Of a DNA stretch of 64,000 nucleotides, positions 26,612 through 37,300 are shown one piece after another (positions within the stretch are counted from its first letter, which is position 1; every line of letters begins with the position of its first letter). Origin of the DNA: Pedobacter sp. ASV28 (lineage in GTDB: Bacteria > Bacteroidota > Bacteroidia > Sphingobacteriales > Sphingobacteriaceae). Location of the stretch: assembly GCF_016428855.1 (NCBI RefSeq), contig NZ_JAELTN010000028.1, positions 1 through 64,000 on the forward strand. Direction: 5' to 3'. The notes below the pieces were generated by a model. The model was not told the DNA's origin, made no database searches, and saw only the letters and a program-made list of their open reading frames with translations. Both the position numbers and the translations under genes were made by a program.

Positions 26612-29068
26612 CTATTCGATATTTAGAAAGGCGGTGGCTATAGCTTTTGATGCCACGGCCACTACACTTTTACCTTTATTCTTTTTCAGTTTAACAATGG
26701 CTCTTCCATTGTACAATTGCACTTTCGATGATCCTGTAGAAGTGCCTTGGTCTACGATCAGTTCACCATTACCAATCAAACTGAATTCAACTTGGTTGGC
26801 AGCATCTAAACACAACACCTTATTGGCATCGAACATCTTTACCTCAAGTGTAGCCACTCCATCGTTCTCTTCTATTTTGGTTAGGGTCATAAAATTTGGT
26901 TTGGCCCACTTTTGCGTTTGGTATTCTTGGGTAATTTCATCGGTTACCGTAATCTTTCCCTTCTTGGCCACTACTTTAAATACATACTTTCCTTGATTCA
27001 TGGGAATGAGCCAACGTAGGCCCGCAGCGGGAAAATCTTGTGCGTTTCTTTTTTTAACTCCCCAGCTTTTGCCATTCACAAACAACTCGGCCTCATCGCA
27101 ATTTGAAAATACCTTGACCATTTTTTCTTCTCCCTCCTCACCCCAACGTACTGGCCAACTATGCCCATATAGGTGCACCATAGGCTTATCGGTCCAATAG
27201 GATTGAAAAATATAAAAAGCTTCTTTTTTGGTGAAGTCTCTTTCAATTACCCCTTTTTGGTTCACATATGGCACTGGATTTTCAGGGCGTATGGGCGTAG
27301 AAAAATCTTTAAATGGCCAATAGGCGGTACCACTTAGCCATGGCATGGTCTCCTGTTCTTTTAAATGCCAATCTATGAGGTTGGCTATATAGCTTTCACT
27401 CCAATCACCATCTTTGCTTACCCGGGCTGCGCCACCATACAGAGAGGCATCGCCTGCCCTTTCGTCGGCACCTCCGCCTCTTTTGATCTTACTCAAAGCA
27501 TTATCTGGGCTTTCGGAATGCCTACGGGCATGACTATCTCCACCCCATTCTACATGTAGAAAACGATCAGACTTGTTAAACTCTGCCAAAGACACCTCCT
27601 TGTATTCGGTATAATCTCCACGGTACCAACCAGCCCATATAGATGGCGAGTAGACATCGACAATATCCCTACAAAAATCACAGCGCCTGATGGCCGTACG
27701 ACGTGAAGGATCAAGTTTATGCGATAAATTGTTCAACTCTTTCATAAAAGTCCTGATCTTTTCTTTGTCAAACTCCTCGAAATCGCCTGGCCAATCGTTT
27801 TCATTGCCCAATCCCCAAATAATAATAGACGGATGGTTATAATGCTGCTCGATCATATTGGTGAGCATTCGCTTGGCCTGTGCCTGATAAACAGTACCGC
27901 CCAAACCACCCCTACACCATGGAATTTCCTCCCAAACCAAAATGCCCAGGCTATCGCACAGGTTAAGGATAATCTTTGATTGCTGGTAATGGCCCAAACG
28001 GATAAAATTAACGCCCATTTCTTTCATCATCTTCATTTCGGTGCGCATCATTTCCTCTGTCATGGCCGCAGCTACTCCTGCATGGTCTTCGTGCCTATGT
28101 GTACCACGTAACAACAAGCGCTTACCATTTAATAGGAATGGTCCTTTTTTTACAAATTCAAAATTTCTGAACCCAATTTTTTCACTGGCCAAAGTGGTTT
28201 GATTATTCACCTTGAGGCTAAGCTGTACTTCATAAAGCTGTGGCAAATCGGTAGACCAAAATTTTGGAGATTTGATGTTTGTCTGCCAAATAACACTATC
28301 ACCATTTAAGGACTGTAATTCGCTGCTATAATTGGCTACGTTTTTTCCATAGGGATCTATCAGGCTTATTTTAATTGAAGCATTTTTAATGCCCTCCAAA
28401 TTGGTCAGCAAGGCTTTGATCTTTAGGCCTCCAGTCTTTCCCTGAGCGTCTACGGTAGCATGGGCAAATAATTTCTGTACGGCCAATGCTGGTTGATAAA
28501 CCAAGTTAAGGTATCTATAAATCCCTCCGTAAACGTTAAAATCCGAAAGGTTGGAAGGGATCATTTCCAAGTCTCGGGAGTTATCACAGCGAATCACAAT
28601 AGGAATTTTACCATTGAACTGGCTTTTAAAGACCGCTGTTTTCTTAAATGCAGCCACAGCTTCGGTAATATCTGCTGTCCATTCGTCATACCCGCCCACA
28701 TGTTCAGCTACCTTTGTGTTGTATATATATACGGCCGTTTTCTGTCCGGCACCTTCAAAATGCAACAGTGTTCTACCATTTTGGTATGGATTTTCGATCG
28801 AAAGGTTTGTGCGGTACCAACCTGGTCCCTGATAATAATTCACCTCTGGGTTTACAGCATCGGTAGCGTTAAAGCAATGTGGCAGATTTACTTTTTGCCA
28901 AAAAGGAAGTTCTTCCGGATTTCCAGTCTTTACAGGCCTCAAAGCTTCCCAAACTCCTCCCAAATCGCCCTTAACATATTCCCAATTCTTCGTTAAACGG
29001 GTGGCCATTTGTGCCTGTGCCACAAAACCCAGCAATAGCAAAATAAATACACTAACTTTCTTCGACAT
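26612..29068 (-). CDS. GH2 glycosidase with C-terminal DUF4982-like domains
   Basis: An 818-residue secreted enzyme (signal ending GFVAQA). It has a jelly-roll (about 25-195), an Ig-like domain (about 195-300), a TIM barrel (about 305-600) and a C-terminal part (about 630-818) of two Ig-like domains, the first DUF4982-like (ELFVNGKSWGVKK). Acid/base Glu423 is in IIIWGLGNENDW; nucleophile Glu507 is in FLHVEWGGDSHARRH. Beta-galactosidase or beta-glucuronidase activity is the usual expectation for this plan. The barrel holds an insert rich in Gly/Ser (GGGADERAGDASLYGGAAR) near the active site. It precedes the lyase genes and follows the malectin-carrying GH2. Confidence 0.87.
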   Translation of the reverse strand: MSKKVSVFILLLLGFVAQAQMATRLTKNWEYVKGDLGGVWEALRPVKTGNPEELPFWQKVNLPHCFNATDAVNPEVNYYQGPGWYRTNLSIENPYQNGRTLLHFEGAGQKTAVYIYNTKVAEHVGGYDEWTADITEAVAAFKKTAVFKSQFNGKIPIVIRCDNSRDLEMIPSNLSDFNVYGGIYRYLNLVYQPALAVQKLFAHATVDAQGKTGGLKIKALLTNLEGIKNASIKISLIDPYGKNVANYSSELQSLNGDSVIWQTNIKSPKFWSTDLPQLYEVQLSLKVNNQTTLASEKIGFRNFEFVKKGPFLLNGKRLLLRGTHRHEDHAGVAAAMTEEMMRTEMKMMKEMGVNFIRLGHYQQSKIILNLCDSLGILVWEEIPWCRGGLGGTVYQAQAKRMLTNMIEQHYNHPSIIIWGLGNENDWPGDFEEFDKEKIRTFMKELNNLSHKLDPSRRTAIRRCDFCRDIVDVYSPSIWAGWYRGDYTEYKEVSLAEFNKSDRFLHVEWGGDSHARRHSESPDNALSKIKRGGGADERAGDASLYGGAARVSKDGDWSESYIANLIDWHLKEQETMPWLSGTAYWPFKDFSTPIRPENPVPYVNQKGVIERDFTKKEAFYIFQSYWTDKPMVHLYGHSWPVRWGEEGEEKMVKVFSNCDEAELFVNGKSWGVKKRNAQDFPAAGLRWLIPMNQGKYVFKVVAKKGKITVTDEITQEYQTQKWAKPNFMTLTKIEENDGVATLEVKMFDANKVLCLDAANQVEFSLIGNGELIVDQGTSTGSSKVQLYNGRAIVKLKKNKGKSVVAVASKAIATAFLNIE

Positions 29069-29188
29069 TATTCAAAGGTTTAAATTATTTGGTTTTAATC
29101 TTTCCATCGTCTGCCTGGCCCATTCACAGTAGGTAGCATACAGCCGATTCATGGTCATAAGATATGAATTCTTTCATAAAAAGTAATG

Positions 29189-31855
29189 CTAGTCGATTTT
29201 TCTAATCTGCAAGGCATTCAATACCGCTTTTCCTTCTATATTTTTGAATAAGATTTTAATCCCTTCATCATCGGTCACCAAGCATTCGAACTGCTTTTTC
29301 ACATTTTTTGCCACGCCATAACATGCCGCCAAGTTCAATTTTTTGATGATGGGCTTTCCGTTCAGGTACACCTCAAAAATACGTTGTTCGGGTATTTCCC
29401 TCCTAACGCTTATCATGCTATCCAAGTTATAGGGCAAAGTAGTCTGTATGCCATTGCCCATCAGTTCGGCAAAATGAAAGGTCACTATATATTTTCCCTT
29501 TGGCACACTTACCCGGTATCCTTCTACACCTACCAATTGGGTTTGGTAAATAGGGTCATTTGTGGTGCCCACTATGTTCTTATCGCTACCATAACTTTGA
29601 CGGCCGCTGTCTTTGATTTTGAAAGGCTCGCCTCCAATATGTCCCCAGGTGTTGGTCACATATGCCTTACTAGGCAGCCACAGCTGATTTTCATCATCAA
29701 TAAATTGCCTTTGGCTGCCCATAAGAATATTAAAAGAAGCTTTTGCATTTTGCATGGACTGCGGCTGTAGCACAAAGTTTATGGTGCTTGTGTCCTGCCA
29801 TATTTTTCCTTCGGCCCTGCCCAAAGCTTCTATCTTATTTTTTCCATTATTAAAATCAATGGTCCAATTGGCCAAATGATCTACCACCCGTTTTTTACCT
29901 AGGTATTTTCCATTAACGGTTAGCGCTACGGTATCCAAATTACTGATAACCGTTAGGTTTTGGGAAATCTCAGTTCCTCCTCTCCAAGTCCAATTGCCAT
30001 CGCCAATTTTCACAAAGGGATTTGCACTTAAATAAGCTTGGTAAAGAAAATAGGTATTCTTTGGCTTCCTATCTATGGTAAGCAGGCCCTTGTTATTTAT
30101 ACCTGGCATCGTTTCGCTTCTGGTTTCCGAACTAAAATCGGCCAAGTTCCATACAGCTGCTCCAGCTACAAACGGACGCTTTAGCATGTCCTTGATGTAG
30201 ATCTGATGATATAACATCCCATATTCAAGGCTCTTATCAAACCTGATCGGATTAAATGAATGGATTCTGGGATCTACATCAGCCCCAAATTCGGTTACAA
30301 GCATAGGTTTATCTGGTATGGTTTGGTGTATCCTATCCAAGGCAGGGCCAAAATCTTCCGCTTTGCCACCATACCAACCCTGATAGAGGTTCCATCCTAC
30401 CAACATAGGTATTTTAGTGAGTCCTGCAGCATTATATCCATTCACATCACCGTGATTGGCCATCATGGTGTAACGTGTAGAATCTGTTTTACGGGTGAGG
30501 TTTTCCAACCTTTGTGCAAGTTTGGTAATATTGGCTATATACTGCTGTTTACGTTCGGGCTCCTTATTGAACTTCATTTTTAACAGTACCTCGTTCATAT
30601 AGGCCCAAGCCACTACACTAGGATGGTTAAAATTCTGTTTGATCATTTCCAACTGCATGTGTTCGCAATGGCGATAAAATACTTCCGTTTCGGTAATCTC
30701 ATTCACAACTGGTATTTCTACCGTGGTAATAATACCCAATTGGTCACATGCATCCATTATCGCCTGATCTTGCGGGTAATGGGCCACCCTTAAAAAGTTA
30801 CCGCCCATTTTCTTTAACAGTTCTATATCCTTAACCTGTAGAGCAGCCGGCACCGCATTGCCCATTCCAGCAAAATCTTGATGACGGCTAGCTCCCATGA
30901 GCTTATATGGCTTTCCATTTAGGAAAAACCCTTTTTGTACATCGAACTTAAAAAATCTTAGCCCAACAGGTGTTTTAATCTGATCTAAAATTTTTCCTGT
31001 TTTTGCATCCAACAAACTGGTAATGGCCTTATATAAATAAGGATTTTCTGGCGACCACAACTTAGGAAATGGTACCTTGGCTATGGGCAATTGAAAGTTA
31101 AGCGTGTTACCAGATCCTATTACAAAACGGCTTTCGGCATTACCCATACTTTTACCCGTAGCATCTAACACCTCTGTTTTGACCTTGATCTGTTTGGTTA
31201 TTGCAGTAGTATTGGCCAAACTACCGCTTACCAATATTTCGGCTCCTTGTTCGCTTACATTTTTGGCCTGCACAAATACACCTGTACTGCCATATTTGGT
31301 ATCGCTAAAGTGTACCTGATCTAGAACTAACAGTGAAACACTTCGGTAAATTCCCCCGAAAAATGTAAAATCAGCAGTTAAAGGAGCTATACTTTCATTA
31401 AAACTATTATCTACCTTGACCATTATTTCATCTGTCCCATTAAACTGTAGATTTTCTAATGGTATACTAAAACCTGTATATCCACCTATGTGGTTTCCTA
31501 TTTTCTTACCGTTTAGGTAAACTTCGGCCTCCTGATTTACTCCATTAAAATAGAGTTGTATTTTTTTATGTTTCCAATTCGGCCTTAAAACTAACTTTTT
31601 CTTATAGTAGCCCAATCCCCTATAATAGCCTGGCTCATCATCCATTACATCAACTGCATTCCAGGTATGTGGAATATCTACAGACGTAAATTTTAGGTAT
31701 TTTGCACCTACTTTCTTGGGATCTTTGGCAAACTGCCAATTTTGGTTAAGAGGAATGCTTGTACGTACTTCTCCATTGTTTTGGGCAAAAGTGTTGTTGA
31801 CTTGACCTAATATGAGCAAGCCTATTAGGATACGAAGTGAAAAAAAATGGGACAT
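29189..31855 (-). CDS. GH2 glycosidase with C-terminal malectin-like domain
   Basis: A secreted family 2 enzyme, 888 residues from the ATG at 31853-31855; an upstream in-frame ATG at 31909 would add 18 polar residues before the signal peptide (MSHFFSLRILIGLLILGQ), so the shorter start is preferred. Jelly roll, Ig-like and TIM-barrel domains are followed by a sheet-rich malectin-like domain in the last 180 residues (ITFHFAEL-type motif TFHFAELMG, FEVYLNGKPIIKKLN). Acid/base Glu422 is in WAYMNEVLL and nucleophile Glu522 in LVTEFGADVD. The malectin fold usually binds di- or oligosaccharides. NE is preceded by YM rather than the common GN. Activity may be beta-galactosidase or beta-glucuronidase. 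Confidence 0.85.
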   Translation of the reverse strand: MSHFFSLRILIGLLILGQVNNTFAQNNGEVRTSIPLNQNWQFAKDPKKVGAKYLKFTSVDIPHTWNAVDVMDDEPGYYRGLGYYKKKLVLRPNWKHKKIQLYFNGVNQEAEVYLNGKKIGNHIGGYTGFSIPLENLQFNGTDEIMVKVDNSFNESIAPLTADFTFFGGIYRSVSLLVLDQVHFSDTKYGSTGVFVQAKNVSEQGAEILVSGSLANTTAITKQIKVKTEVLDATGKSMGNAESRFVIGSGNTLNFQLPIAKVPFPKLWSPENPYLYKAITSLLDAKTGKILDQIKTPVGLRFFKFDVQKGFFLNGKPYKLMGASRHQDFAGMGNAVPAALQVKDIELLKKMGGNFLRVAHYPQDQAIMDACDQLGIITTVEIPVVNEITETEVFYRHCEHMQLEMIKQNFNHPSVVAWAYMNEVLLKMKFNKEPERKQQYIANITKLAQRLENLTRKTDSTRYTMMANHGDVNGYNAAGLTKIPMLVGWNLYQGWYGGKAEDFGPALDRIHQTIPDKPMLVTEFGADVDPRIHSFNPIRFDKSLEYGMLYHQIYIKDMLKRPFVAGAAVWNLADFSSETRSETMPGINNKGLLTIDRKPKNTYFLYQAYLSANPFVKIGDGNWTWRGGTEISQNLTVISNLDTVALTVNGKYLGKKRVVDHLANWTIDFNNGKNKIEALGRAEGKIWQDTSTINFVLQPQSMQNAKASFNILMGSQRQFIDDENQLWLPSKAYVTNTWGHIGGEPFKIKDSGRQSYGSDKNIVGTTNDPIYQTQLVGVEGYRVSVPKGKYIVTFHFAELMGNGIQTTLPYNLDSMISVRREIPEQRIFEVYLNGKPIIKKLNLAACYGVAKNVKKQFECLVTDDEGIKILFKNIEGKAVLNALQIRKID

Positions 31856-31919
31856 TGCGGAAATAAGGTTTGATGATGACGAATGATCGGTATTAGAATA
31901 GTTTTCCATGCCACAACCA

Positions 31920-31987
31920 TGTCATTCCGACTTGTAGAGAATCTATTTTTGTTTTACCATAGATTGTTCATTTTAGCCAGAATGACA
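31920..31987. repeat. Short inverted-repeat element
   Basis: The ends TGTCATTC and GAATGACA are inverted, with inner inverted pieces AATCTAT and ATAGATT. The right half resembles the fragment at 40289-40316 (ATAGATTC then GGAATGACA). It lies in the gap between the small lipoprotein and the malectin GH2 gene and could fold into a hairpin in the transcript. Confidence 0.6.
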
Positions 31988-32035
31988 AGGTTGGCATAGG
32001 GTTACCATGTCTACCCAAAAACATCGTCGGATAAA

Positions 32036-32563
32036 TTATCTGACTTCTAAAAATCGTTTATAGGCTTGAGAAAAAGTACCAACGGTATATTGGCTATTGG
32101 TATTTTGTACCAGGTTGATCTCAATTCTTCGGGTACCGACAATTGCGCTATTCAGCACCTTAAAATAAATGGTATCAATCTTAGCTTTTGCCTGAGGAAA
32201 GTTTAAGTTAAAAATTCCATTAGCTGCCGATAGCACACTTCCATTCTTGTCTACTACGTTGAAATCCTGTCCCAACACCGCTGGATTAGCAATGCCAGTA
32301 GTTACCAAAGTAAATTGGGCCACGGCATCATAGTCGCGAACAAAGGCTGAGTGAAACTGCACTGGGAATTTCACCAATGTAGTTTGTGTTCTTAATACAG
32401 ATTCTGTGCCCGTATTATTCCAAGGCAAAAAGCCCGCGTAATAAAAGTTTTCATATCCTGGATAACCTACCGGACCTTCTGGATCATCTTTTTCACAGGC
32501 AGTAAAGCCCACTGCAAAAAGTGCCAATAACAATACCACTCTATTTATTTTTTTCGTTAGCAT
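32036..32563 (-). CDS. Small lipoprotein of the second glycan locus
   Basis: A 175-residue lipoprotein (lipobox AVGFTAC, Cys23, followed by EKDDPEG). The rest is beta-rich, with a segment IDTIYFKVLNSAIVGTRRIEINLVQN that resembles a Calx-beta or DUF4843-type strand pattern common in proteins encoded after susD. Such proteins are usually surface glycan-binding accessories (SusE/SusF position) without enzyme activity. It lies 120 bp downstream of susD and before the GH2 genes. I do not identify the family firmly; a role in substrate binding is inferred from position only. Confidence 0.7.
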   Translation of the reverse strand: MLTKKINRVVLLLALFAVGFTACEKDDPEGPVGYPGYENFYYAGFLPWNNTGTESVLRTQTTLVKFPVQFHSAFVRDYDAVAQFTLVTTGIANPAVLGQDFNVVDKNGSVLSAANGIFNLNFPQAKAKIDTIYFKVLNSAIVGTRRIEINLVQNTNSQYTVGTFSQAYKRFLEVR

Positions 32564-32683
32564 ATCATTTTATTTTTGAATGATGAAACGATCAGGGACA
32601 CACTATCCATTTGTTGCCTCTATAGCAAGCAGGCATGTCCGTGACTTTCTATCTTTTTTGTCTTGAAATATGATTAAACTTTG

Positions 32684-34321
32684 TTATTTCCAACCATCAT
32701 TTTGTTTTACATTTCCACCACTGAGGGCAATTTCATTTAATGGTACGGGATACAGGTAATCTCTATCTGGATTCCATTTTCGTTTGGTTGCATCTTCTAC
32801 TACCAAAATACCATCAGCATTTAAGGTAAGTGCCGAAGCGTTGGTACCTACCCATTCGCTAGCTATATATTTTCCGCCCAAAATAGGTTTGGCCATGACG
32901 TTACCAGCTGTTTTCCATCTGATGAGGTCTCCGTATCTAAAATTCTCCAGGGCCAATTCTACTGTTCGCTCCCTCCTGATTTCTTCGCGCATGCTAAGGT
33001 TATTGGCCGTAACAAATGCATTGGTCAATCTTGGTGCAAAGCCAGCCCTGGTTCTAAGGGCATTTATGGTAAGGTTAAGGTCTGCATCTGAAATGGTTTC
33101 AGTCAGCTCATATTTTGCTTCGGCATAGATCAATAGTACTTCTGCATAACGGATCAGATTTTTTTGTACCGTTGCATTTCCATTACTGGCCCAGTCGGCG
33201 GCATCGAATAGTTTTTTCCCAGCATAGGCTGTTCTAGAGCCCAAAGAGGTTTGTGGTACCCATGGTCTTTGATAAGATTGCTCTCCAGCGCGATAAACCA
33301 AAGTGGCCAAACGGTTATCTCTATTATCGAGAATGGTATTGTAGCTGGTTTCATTTGCCTCTGGCACAAAAAATGTCGAACGGGTAGCTGTAGGGCTTTG
33401 GTCAGAATTCCAAGCGGGAAGACCATCACTGTACAGATACTGGCGAATAAGGTTACGCGTTGGTGCTATCCTACCATTCTCCAGATCTCTAGAGGTGTTG
33501 TGCGTTAAAATGGTCAGCGCATATTGTTTCATCAGTATATTCTCGGTATTACTTGCCCCATCTCCCAAATGGGTAAATTCTCCCAGATAATTATTGAAAA
33601 GTACATGGCCTTGTCCCATTACCAAAGTTGCCGCTGCTACAGCAATGTTCAAATGGTCCTGCCACCCGCTAACATTGTTAAACTTGGCCGTTGTACCTTC
33701 CCTTAAACCTACGCGGGCCTTTAATGCCCAAGCTGTACTTTTTGTAATGCGGCCATATTGTGCTGCCAGTAGGGTAGCTCTGGTTGGCAACCAATTAGCG
33801 GCAAAATCCAAATCGTCATAAATAGCCTTGGCTACCGTACCCCTAGGTGTTTTTGGCATCAACAGATCTGGGTCATTAATGGTCAGGGTTCTCAACACCA
33901 AAGGCACATCGCCGTATTTTTCGATGAGCATAGCATAGGCATAGGCCCTAAAAAAACGCGCTTCTGCAAAGTACCTGTTCCTAATGGCATCGCTTACCGC
34001 TGCCCTTCCTCCTTTTTCAAGAATATTGTTAGCCGTAAAAATCATTTGATAAGGATCGCTCCAATTTGCATCGGTTGCGGGAATGCCCCTGTTTCCGGTG
34101 CTTATCGCATCTATATTCTGGCCTGTATTGTCATCGGCCCTATTATCTATGACATGTCCGGCCATCTGCTGATAAAGCCTATTTGCCGCGTTTTGAAGAT
34201 CGGTTTCGGTATTCCAGTATCCAGTATCGGCAAAGGTGGTTTCTGGTGCCCTATCTAATTTGGCACAACCAGTCAGCATGATTATCGTTATCGCAAGAAT
34301 TAATATATTAGTTTTCTTCAT
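32684..34321 (-). CDS. susD: SusD/RagB-family glycan-binding lipoprotein (second locus)
   Basis: A 545-residue SusD homologue with lipobox IIMLTGCAKLDRAPE. The N-terminal part carries RAYAYAMLIEKYGDVPL and the C-terminal block RERTVELALENFRYGDLIRW; both are intact. It follows its susC by 11 bp. It would bind the glycan released at the cell surface by this locus, whose enzymes imply a uronic-acid-containing substrate. The calcium-binding or aromatic platform residues cannot be judged by eye. Confidence 0.93.
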   Translation of the reverse strand: MKKTNILILAITIIMLTGCAKLDRAPETTFADTGYWNTETDLQNAANRLYQQMAGHVIDNRADDNTGQNIDAISTGNRGIPATDANWSDPYQMIFTANNILEKGGRAAVSDAIRNRYFAEARFFRAYAYAMLIEKYGDVPLVLRTLTINDPDLLMPKTPRGTVAKAIYDDLDFAANWLPTRATLLAAQYGRITKSTAWALKARVGLREGTTAKFNNVSGWQDHLNIAVAAATLVMGQGHVLFNNYLGEFTHLGDGASNTENILMKQYALTILTHNTSRDLENGRIAPTRNLIRQYLYSDGLPAWNSDQSPTATRSTFFVPEANETSYNTILDNRDNRLATLVYRAGEQSYQRPWVPQTSLGSRTAYAGKKLFDAADWASNGNATVQKNLIRYAEVLLIYAEAKYELTETISDADLNLTINALRTRAGFAPRLTNAFVTANNLSMREEIRRERTVELALENFRYGDLIRWKTAGNVMAKPILGGKYIASEWVGTNASALTLNADGILVVEDATKRKWNPDRDYLYPVPLNEIALSGGNVKQNDGWK

Positions 34322-34332
34322 GATTATTTAAC

Positions 34333-37300
34333 TTAAAAAGTAACATTTAAACCCAATGCATAGGCTCTATAGAATGGATAGGCCTGTGAATTCACGCCGT
34401 TTGGCACTTCTGGATCAAATACGCTCATTACCTTGGTACTTTCCCATAAATCCTGACCGGAGAAGTAGACCCTCAGGTTTTGTACATACTTCTTTTTAAT
34501 TTTGATATTATAGCCCAATTGAAGATTTTTTAAGCGGATATAGCTTCCATTTTGTGTCCACCTATCAGATGGTTTATAGTTATGGTCGCTGGTCTGGTAC
34601 ATACGTGGAAAGAAAGCATTGGGATTATCTGGTGTCCAACGGTCCATATGTATGGTCCATGGCATATTCGCCGTTCCATTTAATGGTGCCAATGTTTCTG
34701 TAGCAATAAGGAAGGATCTTTTTAGGGTACCTTGAAAAGCTATTGAAAAATCAAATCCTTTCCAATTCAGCCCAAAATCGAAACCATAGGAATATCTGGC
34801 ACTTGTATTCCCTAAGTAAACCAAATCTCCAGGTTCTTCCGGTGTACCTTTGCCAGCATCAATTATCCCATTGCCATCTAAATCCAAGTACTTGATATCA
34901 CCTGCCTTGGGTGCGGCAAAGAAAGGATATTTTACCGTTGCGGCATAGGCGGTAGCTTCTGCATCGGTTTGGAAAATACCTCCAGTTCTATATCCCCAAA
35001 CTGTATTTAAGGGATAACCTTCAATGGCATTTACCACACCACCTGTTCCAATTAACTTCTTGCTGTTAAATTCTATGAGCTTGTTCTGGTTATCGGAAAA
35101 ATTCAATCCCACACTATACCCAAATGCCCCCACTTTATCGCGCCACCTTACATTAGTTTCCCAACCCCAGCTTTTTAATGTACCTCCGTTTACCTGTGAA
35201 GGCTGGATCCCCAAAATAGCAGGCACATTCACGTCTACATACATGTTGATGTTGCGGTTTTGATAAAACTCAACCGTACCTGTTAGGCGCTCTTTAAACA
35301 TGCCTACATCTACACCCAGATTTGCCGATTGAACAGTTTCCCAAGTCTTGTTGGTAGAAGGAAGCTGAGGTTGATAGAAGTAATTGGCTCTTGCCCCATT
35401 CAGCACCAAATTAGAACCAGGGTTTAAAACCGGGATGTAATCATAGTTACCAATACCACCGTTACTTACCGCATTACCTACACGCCCCCATGATGCCCTG
35501 ATTTTCAGGTTTGATATGGATTTGATGTTATTTTTAACAAAGCTTTCCTCGCTTATCCTCCAACCTGCAGAAAATGACGGAAAAAATGTCCAGCGAACGG
35601 ATGGTGCCAATCTTGAACTGCCATCATAACGAAAAGTGGTTTCAAAAAGATATTTTTCGGCGTAATTGTAATTAAGCCTACCAAATAAAGAGCCAAAGGC
35701 ATAGGTTTCTACATTGTCGCCTGCTGTTTTATTAATCGGATCTGCGAAATTAACACTGAAGATATCATTACTATAGAGGTTAGTGGCTCCAGAGCTCGAT
35801 TCATCTTTCCTATATTGCTCGAAAGAAGCACCTGCCATTACTTTAAAGTTGTGTTTCTCTGCCAATTGCACGTTATAGTCTGCCGTAGTCTGTAGGTTGT
35901 CATAATAGCCCCTGTTTTTCACCAAGCTAATGCCATTGGGCACATTCGCCGTAAAACGTGGCGCTTCCAGGTTACTTCTACCGTACCAGAACAAACTTCT
36001 CCTGTCCTGCTCATAGTTATAGTTATCCTGATTTCTCCAGGCCACTGCATTAATCAATAGTCCCTTGGCCAAATTTTTGATCTTAAGGTCTATTTTTCCA
36101 GTAAAACTTTCGTACATCTCCCGGGTAAATCCTCCATTCTTCTCAATGTCTACAGCATTGATCTGTAGATCTCCATTATAGGGCTGTCCCGTTGTATCTT
36201 CTGGAGGGGTGTATAACGATTGCCGTGTTCTGACCCTGTACAGTGCGCTTACAATATTTCCGGTAGAAAACGAATTTGAGTTGGTAATCTGACCAATATA
36301 ACCTGCTACAAAGCTCAAATCCATAAACTTGTTGAGCTCTGTATTTAAGTTGAACTTAATGTTATATCTGGAATTATCATCGGGTCCGTAGCGCAATACC
36401 CCATCACTGCCCTGATAACCTGTAGACAACAGGTAATTCATTTCCTTAGTGCCTCCACCTACAGATAGCGAATGGTTCTGTGCATGGTTAATCTTACTCA
36501 TCCCCGCCTTGATCCAGTCGGTATTATCAAAATATTCCCAACGGTTGGCCGTTAGATTTGGGCGATAATTAAAATTGGGATTCTTTAACCATTCGATCTG
36601 CTCTGGTGTAAATTCCCTAGCTCCCGTAGCGTTAAAACGTGCTTCATCAATCAAGGTCTGCTCGTCCCAAGAATTTAAGCGTTCTGGTTGCCTTGCCGTA
36701 ACATTGAAGCTGTAGAACGAATTGAAGTTTATTCTGGTTTTTCCACTGGTGCTCGACTTGGTGGTAACCAATACCACACCTCCTGCTGCCCTAGCGCCAT
36801 AAATGGCAGATGCCGCTGCATCTTTCAGAAACGATATACTTTCTATATCATCTGGATTGATGAGGTTCAAGTCCATTTGGATTCCATCAACCAAGACTAG
36901 AGCACCTGTTCCGTTAATGGAATTTGTACCACGTATTCTTATGCCGTAATTTTCTTTGCCCGGCTGGCCACTGCTACGCGTAATAATTACTCCGGGTACC
37001 TGCCCCTGTAGTGCCGCTGTAGCATTTGGTACCGGTCTATTTCTTAGATCATCACCACTAATTGCAGTAACAGCGCCCGTTAGGTTTACTTTCTTTTGGG
37101 TGCCGTATCCTACCACCACCACCTCGTTAAGGCCTTTGGTATCTTCTTCCAAAACAATATTGAACGAAGTGGTATTAGCCACGCCTACCTCTTTTTCCTT
37201 ATATCCAATACTGGAAAATACAATAATGGCATTTGCCCCTATATTCCTTAGCCAGAATTTGCCATCATTATCGGTACTTACTGCTTGCTTTGTTCCTTTT

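Noticed and set aside
28493..28996. 167-residue open frame antisense to a GH2 gene
   Set aside because: It fully overlaps the conserved jelly-roll domain of the GH2 gene on the other strand and shows no motif of its own.
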